The notes under the pieces were generated by a model that was given only the letters and a program-made list of their open reading frames with translations, had not been told where the DNA came from and did no database searches. The position numbers were made by a program, and so were the translations under genes. From an uncultured Lachnoclostridium sp. (GTDB lineage: Bacteria > Bacillota > Clostridia > Lachnospirales > Lachnospiraceae): a stretch of 64,000 nt of DNA. Where the stretch lies: contig CALWLW010000011.1 in assembly GCA_944381625.1 (NCBI GenBank), positions 43,915 to 107,914 of the forward strand, in the 5' to 3' direction. Positions 7,240 to 15,453 of the stretch are shown here, one piece after another (positions within the stretch are counted from its first letter, which is position 1; each line of letters opens with the position of its first letter).

Positions 7240-8832
7240 TCAGTTTTTATCCAGTTCCACAGTGATCTCATAGTAATCGCACGGATGCGCCGTCAATCCC
7301 GTCACTCCTTCCCCGGAAACAATAGACATTTTCAAATGGGACGCAAAAATAAATGCATTGTCGTCCAAAATTGTCTGAGTCATCTCTGTACCCAGTGCCG
7401 CCCGCTCATCTGAATCAAACGTTCTGCTCATCTGCAATTCCAGTTCCTCCAGTTTATCGCTGTGATAGCCTCCGCGGTTCTTGGTAGAATTGTCCAGGCA
7501 GTGAGTGGTAAAAAAGTATTCCGGATCTCCGGTGGGCGCGCACACAAACGCGCTGGCATAGATATCCCAATCTCCGCTCTCGATAAAATCCAGATGATTT
7601 GCCGTGGAATTTACTTCCACCCGAATCCCGATCTCACCAAGAGTTGCCTGTACGCTTTCCGCCAACAGGGGCAGTTCCTGACGGCTGGGATAGGTCAGCC
7701 AGCGGATAGAAAGCGTCTCGCCGTCTTTATCCACATAACCGTCTCCATCGGTATCCGTCCAACCGGATTCCTCAAGAAGCGCTTTGGAATTTTCCGGATC
7801 ATACGGCTGGGCGGTTACCGTCGCATCTCCGAACATAAAACTGGATGGGAAAGGTCCCGCAGCGGCGGCCCCGTTTCCGTCCAGCAACACCTGAGTAAAA
7901 CTCTCTTTATCAATCGCCCCTGCAATCGCAGCCCGCACATTGGAATCCTGCAGGACCTCATTTTCATAATTCACTGCCGCAAAAAACGAACGTGAAGTTT
8001 CCACAGATGAAATCGTATATGGCTCCGCGGCAAACAAGGGCAGGCTCGCATAGGGAAGTCCATACGCCGCATCCAGTTCTCCCGTCTGCATAGCCATTGT
8101 CATAGTATCCCCATCACTGATCGTCTGTACATAAATGGTATCCAGATTGGGCATACCATCCCAATAATTTTCATTTTTCACCAGCGTCAGTCCCACATCG
8201 GTCTCGATCTTTGTGGCACGGTACGGTCCGGTACCCGATACATTTCCGTCTTCTGTGATTCCCGCCTGCATATCGATGATACAGCCATAGGGATCAGCAA
8301 GATAATTCATCAGCGCCGGAACCGGTTCCTCTGTGCGGATCGTCAGTGTCTGTCCATATGCCATGATCTCCTGGATTTTTAAATCTCCTTTTGCTCTCTC
8401 ATGCACTTCTACCAGATGCTCCAGACATTCTTTTACAGACTCCGCATCCATTGCTCTTCCACTGGTAAAGGACACATCGTCCCGAAGGGTAACGATCCAT
8501 GTATTCTCATCTGCAAGTTCATACTCCGTCGCCAGCCACGGCTCCAGTTCCATGGTGTCCGAATATCTGAACAGCGTTTCGCCGATTCCATATCGGATGC
8601 AGGCCCATCCGGAATATCCATTGTGAGGATTCACGTCCTTTTCGTCATTCTCTGCGTTAAACGTAGTGTCTCCATAATAAAACACCTTTTCTTCCGGCCT
8701 TTCCTGTCCTGCCGCAGCATTTTCACTGTCCTGTGCAGGTCCTGGCGTTCCCGCGCATCCCGTGGCAAGCCCCGCCGATAACAGCAGGATCCACAGCACC
8801 GCTGTGCCTTGTTTCCAAATTTTTCTTTTCAT
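7240..8832 (-). CDS. ABC transporter substrate-binding lipoprotein, peptide/nickel (SBP_bac_5) family
   Basis: 530 residues. The signal peptide ends in a lipobox, LATGC, with the lipid-modified Cys at residue 26, followed by a Pro/Glu-rich linker. Family signatures follow: the LRDDVSFTSGRAMDAESV segment near residues 115-132, then GTGPYRATKI and ENYWDGMPNLDTIY. It should bind a peptide, nickel complex or other small ligand outside the membrane and deliver it to the permeases at 10435-12251. It is last in the operon, 24 bases after the second ATPase. The ligand is unknown; the methyltransferase at the head of the operon hints at a modified small molecule (inference). Confidence 0.88.
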   Translation of the reverse strand: MKRKIWKQGTAVLWILLLSAGLATGCAGTPGPAQDSENAAAGQERPEEKVFYYGDTTFNAENDEKDVNPHNGYSGWACIRYGIGETLFRYSDTMELEPWLATEYELADENTWIVTLRDDVSFTSGRAMDAESVKECLEHLVEVHERAKGDLKIQEIMAYGQTLTIRTEEPVPALMNYLADPYGCIIDMQAGITEDGNVSGTGPYRATKIETDVGLTLVKNENYWDGMPNLDTIYVQTISDGDTMTMAMQTGELDAAYGLPYASLPLFAAEPYTISSVETSRSFFAAVNYENEVLQDSNVRAAIAGAIDKESFTQVLLDGNGAAAAGPFPSSFMFGDATVTAQPYDPENSKALLEESGWTDTDGDGYVDKDGETLSIRWLTYPSRQELPLLAESVQATLGEIGIRVEVNSTANHLDFIESGDWDIYASAFVCAPTGDPEYFFTTHCLDNSTKNRGGYHSDKLEELELQMSRTFDSDERAALGTEMTQTILDDNAFIFASHLKMSIVSGEGVTGLTAHPCDYYEITVELDKN

Positions 8833-8856
8833 CGTACAGCATCTCCTTTCGCAGCT

Positions 8857-9612
8857 TTAAAAAACAGAATCCACCAGAACTCTCGTATACTCGTTTTGTG
8901 GGTTTCGTATCACATCATCCGGGATGCCTTCTTCCACAATCTTTCCCCGGTACATCACAAGCACCCTGGTACAAAAATTCTGCACCAGCGCCAGATCATG
9001 ACAAATCAAGAGCAACGAAAGTCCGTTTTCCTTCTGAAGGCGTTTCAGAAGTTCTATGATCTGCGCCTGCACCGTCACATCCAGAGCGCTGGTCGCCTCA
9101 TCACATATAATCAGCTCCGGTTCTGTCGCCAGCGCCCTGGCGATCGCCGCACGCTGGCACTGCCCTCCGCTTACTTCATGAGGATATCTGGAGGCAAAGA
9201 ATGGCTCCAGCTCCACCAGTTTCAAAAGCTCATATGCACGTTCCCTTGCCATTTTCCTGCTGATACCCAGATTGCGCATACTTTCCATGATCCCGTCTCC
9301 CAGTGTATGCCTGGGGTCAAAAGAGTCCTGCGGCGTCTGAAATACCATCTGAACCTTCTGATAAAGTTTTTTGAGATCCTTTCCTTTTAGATTCAGTGTT
9401 TCCGTTCCATCTACCAGTATGCTTCCTTCATCTGGCTCTATGAGACGGGTAATGATTTTCGCCATCGTACTTTTGCCGCATCCGCTCTCTCCCACCAGAC
9501 CCAGACACTCTCCCCTGATCAGATCGAAGCTCACGCCGTCCACCGCTGTAAACGGTGTCTTTTTTATATAAAATGTCTTTTTCAAATCTTTGATTTCAAG
9601 AATTTTCTGCAT
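8857..9612 (-). CDS. Oligopeptide/nickel ABC transporter ATP-binding protein (OppF/NikE-like)
   Basis: ATG 9612 is chosen because tttccaggagcaggt lies just upstream; a TTG ten codons earlier (9642) has no such site. About 251 residues with Walker A GESGCGKST, signature VSGGQ, Walker B LIICDEATSALD and the switch His in LLICHDLAL. It pairs with the ATPase at 9653 as the heterodimeric motor. The short C-terminus lacks the oligopeptide-transporter C-terminal zinc/FeS extension common in OppD/F. Operon position: fifth of six genes. Confidence 0.9.
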   Translation of the reverse strand: MQKILEIKDLKKTFYIKKTPFTAVDGVSFDLIRGECLGLVGESGCGKSTMAKIITRLIEPDEGSILVDGTETLNLKGKDLKKLYQKVQMVFQTPQDSFDPRHTLGDGIMESMRNLGISRKMARERAYELLKLVELEPFFASRYPHEVSGGQCQRAAIARALATEPELIICDEATSALDVTVQAQIIELLKRLQKENGLSLLLICHDLALVQNFCTRVLVMYRGKIVEEGIPDDVIRNPQNEYTRVLVDSVF

Positions 9613-9652
9613 ACCTGCTCCTGGAAATTCTGCAGCTTCCAACAGCCGCAGA

Positions 9653-10438
9653 TCAATTTCTGTTTATACGAAGCACCGCCCCGATCAGTTTTTTCGTATA
9701 GGGATCCTGGGGATGGCGGATCACCTGTTCTACGTCTCCATATTCCACCAGCCTTCCCTGATACATAACGGCGATCTTGTCCGCCATATATTCCACGATA
9801 CCTATATTGTGCGTCACAATTGCGATACCAGTGCCATAAAGTTCCCTCATTTTCATCATCTCTTTCACTACCTGAGCCTGAACCGTCACATCCAGGGCGC
9901 TGGTCGGCTCGTCCGCGAATAAAAGATTCGGTTTTAATATCATGGCCATCATGATGCCCACCCGCTGGTTCATTCCCCCGGACAATTCAAACGGATAACT
10001 CTGCAAAATCCGTTCTCCCTCTGCCAGACGCATATTCTCAAACAGCTCCAGCGCACGGAATCTCACTTCCTCCCTGGTGGCATTTTCATGCTGGCGCACA
10101 CTTTCATACAACTGTTCCTCAATGTTTCTCACCGGACAGAGGGAAGCTCCGGTGTTTTGAAAAATCATGCCCATTTCAGGTCCCCGCAGCCTTCGCAGTG
10201 TTTCCTTCCCGGCATCAATCACATTTACCCCTTTATAATATATATCGCCGCGGGTGACCACTCCTTCCCCAAGAAGCCCCATCGCCGCTTTGATCAGAGT
10301 ACTTTTTCCGCTTCCTGATTCTCCCACTATTCCCAGGATCTGTCCCGGTTCCATCTGGAGCGACACATCCTGAACTGCCGGACTTCCCCCATAGCTGATC
10401 TCCACATGCTGTATATCCAACAAAGGACGCTGCATCAA
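9653..10438 (-). CDS. Oligopeptide/nickel ABC transporter ATP-binding protein (OppD/NikD-like)
   Basis: About 260 residues with Walker A GESGSGKST, signature LSGGMNQR, Walker B LLFADEPTSALD and switch His in AIVTHNIG. It overlaps the 3' end of the permease gene by four bases (10435-10438), indicating translational coupling. A second ATG one codon in (10435) is an equally good start. It energises uptake together with the ATPase encoded 40 bases downstream. Confidence 0.9.
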   Translation of the reverse strand: MMQRPLLDIQHVEISYGGSPAVQDVSLQMEPGQILGIVGESGSGKSTLIKAAMGLLGEGVVTRGDIYYKGVNVIDAGKETLRRLRGPEMGMIFQNTGASLCPVRNIEEQLYESVRQHENATREEVRFRALELFENMRLAEGERILQSYPFELSGGMNQRVGIMMAMILKPNLLFADEPTSALDVTVQAQVVKEMMKMRELYGTGIAIVTHNIGIVEYMADKIAVMYQGRLVEYGDVEQVIRHPQDPYTKKLIGAVLRINRN

Positions 10439-11310
10439 TCGCCTCCTCCTTTCCTTCCCTGCCGTCTTGGATCCAAAATATCCCTCACGGTATCTCCTGC
10501 CAGGTTAAAAACCATGACAGTAAGAAAGATAGCGAATCCCGGCGCCAGGATAACCCAGGGAGATGTCTGAAGCATACTCCTTCCATTACTCATCATAGAT
10601 CCCCACTCCGCAGCCGGAGGTGTCGCTCCTAACCCCAGGAAAGACAGGCCCGCGATCTCCATAATCATTGTCCCAATATCCAGGACAGCCGTCACGATCA
10701 CAGGGCCGGCAATATTGGGTACAATATGTTTCAGCACAATCTTGACTGTACCGGAGCCGGAGAGCCTGGCCGCCGCCATATACGGCATACTTTTAACGGT
10801 CAGCACCTGGCTCCTTGCCAGTCTGGCATATTTCGGCCAGGAAATACACGCAAGTGCCACCACTGCGTTCATAACCCCGCCGCTCATAACGCTGGCCACC
10901 GCAATTGCAAACACCATGCCTGGAAAAGCCAGAAAGACATCAGAAAGCCGCATCAGAAAGGAATCTATTTTTCCGCCATAATATCCGCAGACAATCCCGA
11001 CTGCGCTCCCAATCACCGTGATCACCAGCACCAAAAGCAGGGCTGAGAAAACCGTCGTCTGAGATCCCATAATCACCCGGGACAGCATGTCCCTCCCATA
11101 ACGGTCTGTTCCCAACAGGTGAATCCTGTCCGGCGGCTTTAAAGCCTGGGTAAGATCCTGAGCATAAGGATCATACGGCGTTAAATAAGGCGCAAAGGCA
11201 GCGACCAGAATTACACCAACTGCCAGTGCACCGAACAAGATCATCTTCCATTTTGTATAGTCCCGTATTTTCTTTTGTTTTCTTACCGTTATCTTCTGTT
11301 CTTCCATCAC
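10435..11310 (-). CDS. ABC transporter permease (DppC/NikC-like)
   Basis: 291 residues. A basic cytosolic N-terminus (VRKQKKIRDYTKWK) precedes TM1, then an OppC-type N-terminal region ending LGTDRYGRDMLSRVI, and five further membrane helices. The BPD_transp_1 EAA-like loop is about residues 190-215 (AARLSGSGTVKIVLKHIVPN). The C-terminal DTVRDILDPR is a family signature. It overlaps the upstream permease gene by four bases. With NikB-like 11307-12251 it forms the membrane channel. Confidence 0.92.
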   Translation of the reverse strand: MMEEQKITVRKQKKIRDYTKWKMILFGALAVGVILVAAFAPYLTPYDPYAQDLTQALKPPDRIHLLGTDRYGRDMLSRVIMGSQTTVFSALLLVLVITVIGSAVGIVCGYYGGKIDSFLMRLSDVFLAFPGMVFAIAVASVMSGGVMNAVVALACISWPKYARLARSQVLTVKSMPYMAAARLSGSGTVKIVLKHIVPNIAGPVIVTAVLDIGTMIMEIAGLSFLGLGATPPAAEWGSMMSNGRSMLQTSPWVILAPGFAIFLTVMVFNLAGDTVRDILDPRRQGRKGGGD

Positions 11311-12251
11311 GCGTCCTCGCTTCCCAGCCGAACCCTGGGATCCAGGTAATGATAGACAAGATCCGTGACCAGATTCACTGCCACATAGATAACCGCCATC
11401 CAGATCACATATGCCTGAATCACCGGATAATCACGCATGGTAATAGCATCTACAGCCATCTTGCCCACACCATCCCACATGAAAATTGACTCCACAATTG
11501 CCGTGCCTCCCAACAAGGAGCCGACAGACAGAGCCAGCAGCGTGATAATAGTCAGCATGGAAGCCTTCAAAACACTGCCAAAAAGGATCTTTCTCTCCTT
11601 CACCCCTCTTGCCCTGGCGCCTGACACATAGTCTTTGTTCATTTCTTCCAGAACAGCCGCCCGGACCTGCCGGGTATATTTTGACGCCATAGAGATTGCC
11701 AGCGTAAGCGTGGGCAGGATCACACTTTTCCACCCTCCTGAACTTCCCATAACCGGAAGCAGTCCCAGTTTCAGGGAGAAAAAATAGATTAAAAGAAGGG
11801 ATACAAAAAAGTTTGGAAGAGAATTCCCTATAAAGCTGAGAAAACGTATCAGATAATCCAGCAGCCGGTTCTGCTTCACCGCCGCCAGGATTCCCAGCGG
11901 GACAGCAAGCAGAATTGTCGCCAGAACCGATGTCAGTGTCAGGTATATCGTAGCTGGAAGCTTGGACACAAAGGCCTGGAATACGGGCTGCCCGGAGACC
12001 AGAGACTCTCCCATGTCCCCCCGGAACACATCCACAAGCCATCTGGCATATTGCTCTGGAAGCGGCCTGTCCAGTCCCAGTTCCTCCCTCATCTGCTGTT
12101 TCTGTTCCTCAGTGAACGCAGCTCCCGTCCTGGATTCCATCACGTCGACCATATCCGCCGTCCCGGCATTCATCAGGAGGAAAGACAACAGCGTGATCCC
12201 CAGCAAAATGGGAATCAGTTGCAGCAGCCGCTTCCCTATGTATTTCTTCAT
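11307..12251 (-). CDS. ABC transporter permease (DppB/NikB-like)
   Basis: ATG 12251 (MKKYIGKRLLQLIPILLG) is chosen because gaaggagaaaaga precedes it; the frame is open to 12287 without a better site. 314 residues, six TM helices. Family features: LGLDRPLPEQYARWL in the periplasmic-side loop, the EAA loop GARARGVKERKILFGSVLKASM near residues 205-225, and the C-terminal DPRVRLG. First of the four membrane and motor genes, 51 bases after the methyltransferase gene, with which it is probably co-transcribed. Confidence 0.92.
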   Translation of the reverse strand: MKKYIGKRLLQLIPILLGITLLSFLLMNAGTADMVDVMESRTGAAFTEEQKQQMREELGLDRPLPEQYARWLVDVFRGDMGESLVSGQPVFQAFVSKLPATIYLTLTSVLATILLAVPLGILAAVKQNRLLDYLIRFLSFIGNSLPNFFVSLLLIYFFSLKLGLLPVMGSSGGWKSVILPTLTLAISMASKYTRQVRAAVLEEMNKDYVSGARARGVKERKILFGSVLKASMLTIITLLALSVGSLLGGTAIVESIFMWDGVGKMAVDAITMRDYPVIQAYVIWMAVIYVAVNLVTDLVYHYLDPRVRLGSEDA

Positions 12252-12302
12252 TCTTTTCTCCTTCCGGTCCATCCCTGGCATCCTCATCCATGCACCGGGA
12301 AA

Positions 12303-13130
12303 TTATACTTCTTTTTCCGCGCAGACCATGAACAGCGGTGTTGCCTCATAGTGTACCTTTTCCCATTCTTCCCAAACATACTCTCCCACATTGGGATGCA
12401 GAAAAAGAAGTTTCATACCTATCCGGCCAAGCACATCTCTGTCCCAATCAGGACGTCTTATTTTTGAAAGAGGAAGTTTCAAGGCAAGATTTTCCATGTA
12501 TTTCGCTTTTTCGCCCCCCAGCTGGTCATGGACCATCTTCGGATACAGGCGATGATATCTCTCATGCGCCCTGTCATGACGCGCCTTCTGCTCCCCATCG
12601 AACAAGTACAGATACCAGTTTGCATCAAAATAAACAAATCTTCCTCCAGGCCGGAGTACACGTTTCCATTCCTCCATCGCAGCCTCCGGTTCTTCCATGT
12701 TCCAGAGAACATTTCTGGAAATTATAAGATCAAAACTCCCATCCCTCAGAGGAAGTCTTTTCCCGTCATAAGGAAGGAACTTTACTTCCGCGCCGTAGGC
12801 CTGCGCATTCTCCTTTGCGTGCTCCAGCATCTCCTCCGTCACATCCACAGCTGTCACCTGGTGGCCGGCCAGGGCCATATTCATCGCAAAAAAGCCAGGA
12901 CCCGTACCCACATCCAGAATCCTCAGAGTTTCTCCTTCCGGAGCATATTTCAAGATCAAGTCTCTCCAGATGTCCCGTCTCCAGTCATTCATCTCATCCA
13001 GATTCTGTCTGGAATAGCTGTCCGAACGGACTCCCCAATAGGATTTAATTCCGTCCAGTACCCCCTTCTTCTCTCTTTCGTATACGGTTATATAAGGCTG
13101 CGGGCGGGCAGCCGCTGTTTTGTTTGTCAT
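12303..13130 (-). CDS. Class I SAM-dependent methyltransferase heading the ABC-transporter operon
   Basis: ATG 13130 (MTNKTAAARPQPYIT) follows aaaaggagacaggaag; upstream in-frame codons to 13205 cross the promoter and are excluded. 275 residues. SAM motif I is LRILDVGTGPGFFAMNMA; the acidic motif II is VTAVDVTEEML; ISRNVLWNMEEPEAAMEEW and GGRFVYFDANWYLYLFD complete the fold. It is a clear paralogue of the protein at 14588-15337: both share VGTGPGFFA, ISRN-WN-E-PE, FDANWY and the motif PxSxxxRPxWD. The substrate is unknown. Being first in a peptide/nickel-type uptake operon suggests it modifies the imported ligand or a chelator; that is inference. Confidence 0.85.
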   Translation of the reverse strand: MTNKTAAARPQPYITVYEREKKGVLDGIKSYWGVRSDSYSRQNLDEMNDWRRDIWRDLILKYAPEGETLRILDVGTGPGFFAMNMALAGHQVTAVDVTEEMLEHAKENAQAYGAEVKFLPYDGKRLPLRDGSFDLIISRNVLWNMEEPEAAMEEWKRVLRPGGRFVYFDANWYLYLFDGEQKARHDRAHERYHRLYPKMVHDQLGGEKAKYMENLALKLPLSKIRRPDWDRDVLGRIGMKLLFLHPNVGEYVWEEWEKVHYEATPLFMVCAEKEV

Positions 13131-13151
13131 TCTTCCTGTCTCCTTTTCTTT

Positions 13152-13239
13152 ATTATATTTTCTCAATACATCCCCCACAACCCCGTCCGGGGGATATCCT
13201 GCCATTCCGCTTTCTCATGGATTTATTCCCAATGGGAAT
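13152..13239 (-). promoter_or_regulatory. Promoter and candidate LysR site of the methyltransferase/ABC operon
   Basis: On the minus strand, TTGTGG (13175-13180), a 17-base spacer and TATAAT (13152-13157) lie 22 bases before ATG 13130. Further upstream ATTCCCA-A-TGGGAAT (13225-13239) is a perfect palindrome containing the T-N11-A form bound by LysR-type regulators. It is centred about 87 bases before the expected transcript start, somewhat further than the usual -65. The LysR gene ends only six bases beyond it. Confidence 0.5.
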
Positions 13240-13244
13240 ATCCT

Positions 13245-14129
13245 TTACTGGCCGATTCTCTTTTTTATAAAAGATATAAACTGTCCGGCCCATTTTCCCA
13301 GCTCTTCATCCTTCTTTTTTATATATCCAAAACTTACGGGCGCGTCTGTCCCGCTCAAAGAGATGCCCTGTCTGCGGCTCTGCTGCTTTCCGTCCGGATA
13401 ATCCCCGCTGATATTGCCCAGGCTGGTGCGCCGGAGCAGATCGTTCATCACATAATCGCTGTTTGTCACTACAGCCGCCTCAATATTGCTGCGTCCCGCC
13501 TGACCGCCTTTCACACCCCAGAAATGGTTCAGAGAAAACTCGTCTTCATAACACTGCACCAGTTTCATTGGCCCGTCTGTCTTCTCTTTCCTCAGATCTC
13601 CCGGATACAGGACGGCGCGCACTTTTTTCAGTTCTGTATATGCCAGGCTGCCGCGTTCCAGCCGGTACAGAAACAAAGGCATCTGATCCTCCATCACATA
13701 TACCAGCCCCAGCTCATCCGCGCCCCGGGCGCATCTGCGGATTACTTCTTCCACACTGGCCGTCATAACGTAGTAGCAAACATCCTGATGCTGATTTTCA
13801 TTATAGAAATCCGAGAACCGGGCCGATATCCAGGAACTGGGGTTAAACGAAATACGCAGTTCTTCCGCGCCGGCCGATTTGGACAGAGCCTGCAGTTCTT
13901 CCACATTATCCATGGCCCTGCAGGCGTATTCATATACCTGCCTGCCTTTCGGCGTCAGGCTGATGCCTCTGTTCTGCCTGGTAAATACAGGAAATCCCAG
14001 TTCGTCTTCCAGCGAACGTATGGTTTTGCTCACATTCGGCTGTGTGGTGTACAGCACCTCCGCCGCCCGGCTGAACGATTTCAGTTCCGCGCTGACCACC
14101 AGGTACTGCAGGTGTTTAATCTCTATCAT
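13245..14129 (-). CDS. LysR-type transcriptional regulator
   Basis: 294 residues. The N-terminal winged HTH is MIEIKHLQYLVVSAELKSFSRAAEVLYTTQPNVSKTIRSLEDELG, continuing with FTRQNRGISLTPKGRQVYEYA. A periplasmic-binding-protein-like effector domain covers about residues 90-290. It sits directly upstream of, and in the same direction as, the methyltransferase/ABC operon, so it most likely controls that operon. Its own leader has a minus-strand TATAAT (14251-14256) and a 10-bp hairpin (14200-14226) ending in four T, which might attenuate it. The effector is unknown. Confidence 0.88.
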   Translation of the reverse strand: MIEIKHLQYLVVSAELKSFSRAAEVLYTTQPNVSKTIRSLEDELGFPVFTRQNRGISLTPKGRQVYEYACRAMDNVEELQALSKSAGAEELRISFNPSSWISARFSDFYNENQHQDVCYYVMTASVEEVIRRCARGADELGLVYVMEDQMPLFLYRLERGSLAYTELKKVRAVLYPGDLRKEKTDGPMKLVQCYEDEFSLNHFWGVKGGQAGRSNIEAAVVTNSDYVMNDLLRRTSLGNISGDYPDGKQQSRRQGISLSGTDAPVSFGYIKKKDEELGKWAGQFISFIKKRIGQ

Positions 14130-14322
14130 ACTGCTCCTTCTCCGATTTCAGAAATCCTGCTGTCAGAAAATCCCACTCCCCGTCTCATCTGCATGCGTAA
14201 AAGCTGCTGGAAGCAACAGCAGCTTTCGCATATTGACAGAGTATCAAATGATTATATGGGATTTCTATGGGAAGCTTTCTCCTGGCTTCTGACGTTACTT
14301 TAGCATATGGCCGCCGCTCTTC

Positions 14323-14346
14323 ACAAGCCGGGTGGGGGGATATTTC
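14323..14346 (+). repeat. 24-bp direct repeat, left copy
   Basis: ACAAGCCGGGTGGGGGGATATTTC, given here only by position, recurs exactly at 15395-15418. The two copies bracket the second methyltransferase gene and the hairpin cluster beside it. Confidence 0.85.
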
Positions 14347-14390
14347 CCCCGCCTCCTGGCATTCAGTTTCGGAATGCCGGCCATAACGCC

Positions 14391-14460
14391 GGAGAATAAA
14401 ATGAATCCTGCCTCGCAGGATTCATTTTATTCTCCGCCTGCGGCGGGCTGCATATGCAGC
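14391..14460. repeat. Perfect hairpin plus GC-rich element (dispersed repeat family)
   Basis: A 21-bp perfect inverted repeat (14391-14411 with 14415-14435, loop CTC) is followed by a GC-rich stretch and the palindrome GCTGCATATGCAGC (14447-14460). The 23 bases at 14429-14451 recur exactly at 31545-31567 in the ftsW-mraY gap, again next to a GAATCCTGC...GCAGGATTC hairpin. This marks a family of short mobile-like intergenic elements. It lies in the 458-base gene-free gap 14130-14587. Confidence 0.75.
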
Positions 14461-14500
14461 ATCCTTCTTTTCCGCCGCAGTGCGATCCCTCCCGGAGGGA

Positions 14501-14547
14501 TTTTCGTTCTGTAGGAAAGTTTTGAAAACTTTCCTACAGAACGAAAA
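14501..14547. repeat. 47-bp perfect palindrome
   Basis: Bases 14501-14523 and 14525-14547 are exact reverse complements around a single central G (arms of 23 bp, core GGAAAGTTTT-G-AAAACTTTCC). It is preceded by the smaller hairpin TCCCTCC-C-GGAGGGA (14486-14500). It overlaps the T-run of the neighbouring terminator. Such length and perfection is unusual for a protein-binding site and fits a hairpin-forming element or a bidirectional terminator. Confidence 0.8.
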
Positions 14548-14584
14548 AGCGCCGGTTCACAGACATAGGCTGTGTCCCGGCGCT
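14541..14584 (-). terminator. Terminator of the second methyltransferase gene
   Basis: AGCGCCGG (14548-14555) pairs with CCGGCGCT (14577-14584); the inner part also pairs (CACAG with CTGTG). On the minus strand five T follow. It lies immediately after the stop at 14588. Confidence 0.8.
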
Positions 14585-14587
14585 CTC

Positions 14588-15337
14588 TTATCCTTTCACT
14601 GCGCTCACCAGAAACATGGGCGTAGACGCATAATTTACTTTTTCCTCCGGATCCCAGACCCTTTCCCACACACGCTCGTCCGCACGCACCAGCTTTGCGC
14701 GGAACGCTCTCAGCATCTCCAGATCCCAGGCCGGCCGCATGGTACGGCTCATGGGCACCTTCCTGGCAATGTCCTCCATGGCGTCGATATCCGTACAGGT
14801 ATAGTGATCGTCCAGGCTAAGCGCTTCCACCGCTCTGCGGTCCTGCTCATATGCCCGGCGCTTCTCCTCGTCAAACAGGTGATGGTACCAGTTGGCGTCA
14901 AAATTCAGGAGTTGCCCTCCCTCCTTCAGCACCCGCATCCATTCCCCATAGGCCACCTCCGGCTGCTCCAGGTTCCAGGTCAGGTTCCGGGAGATCACCA
15001 CATCGAAGGTATGATCCGGGAAATCCAGATGCTGCGCGTCCATACGGAGGAAGCGGATCTTCTCCGCCATGGCGCCGGCGTTCTTCCTCGCCTGGTCCAG
15101 CATGGCCTCCGTATAATCCACCGCCGTCACCTCATACCCCTCGCGTGCCAGCAGGATGGCAAAAAAGCCCGGCCCTGTCCCCACGTCCAAGATCTTCAGG
15201 TCCTTTCTCCGGGGCAGATGCCGGGCAATCTCCCGATACCACACCCGGTCCTGTCCCGTGGCCAGTTCATGGCGGTTGACTTCCGAATAGCCTTCCGCTC
15301 TCCCTGTCCAATAGCGCTCAATCTGCGATAATATCAT
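14588..15337 (-). CDS. Class I SAM-dependent methyltransferase, second paralogue
   Basis: 249 residues. SAM motif I LKILDVGTGPGFFAILLA, motif II VTAVDYTEAML, then VISRNLTWNLEQPEVAYGEW and LLNFDANWYHHLFD. It shares the whole architecture of the protein at 12303-13130, including the C-terminal PMSRTMRPAWDLEML. ATG 15337 follows ggaggaagaccgt. It is a single-gene unit with its own terminator, bracketed by two exact 24-bp repeats, which suggests a duplication or mobile history. It may act on the same kind of substrate as its paralogue; the substrate is unknown. Confidence 0.85.
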   Translation of the reverse strand: MILSQIERYWTGRAEGYSEVNRHELATGQDRVWYREIARHLPRRKDLKILDVGTGPGFFAILLAREGYEVTAVDYTEAMLDQARKNAGAMAEKIRFLRMDAQHLDFPDHTFDVVISRNLTWNLEQPEVAYGEWMRVLKEGGQLLNFDANWYHHLFDEEKRRAYEQDRRAVEALSLDDHYTCTDIDAMEDIARKVPMSRTMRPAWDLEMLRAFRAKLVRADERVWERVWDPEEKVNYASTPMFLVSAVKG

Positions 15338-15394
15338 ACGGTCTTCCTCCGGTTCTTAACTCTTGGAAAAGTGTATCATACACAGAACGGGCAT

Positions 15395-15418
15395 ACAAGC
15401 CGGGTGGGGGGATATTTC
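15395..15418 (+). repeat. 24-bp direct repeat, right copy
   Basis: Exact copy of 14323-14346, lying between the second methyltransferase start and the smsB stop. Confidence 0.85.
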
Positions 15419-15453
15419 TTTTCGCTGGAGGGAGTCCATCGCCTTCCCGCAGT

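Noticed and set aside
12528..14303. 591-codon plus-strand frame opposite LysR and methyltransferase genes
   Set aside because: Antisense shadow; the minus strand holds two unmistakable domains over the same bases.
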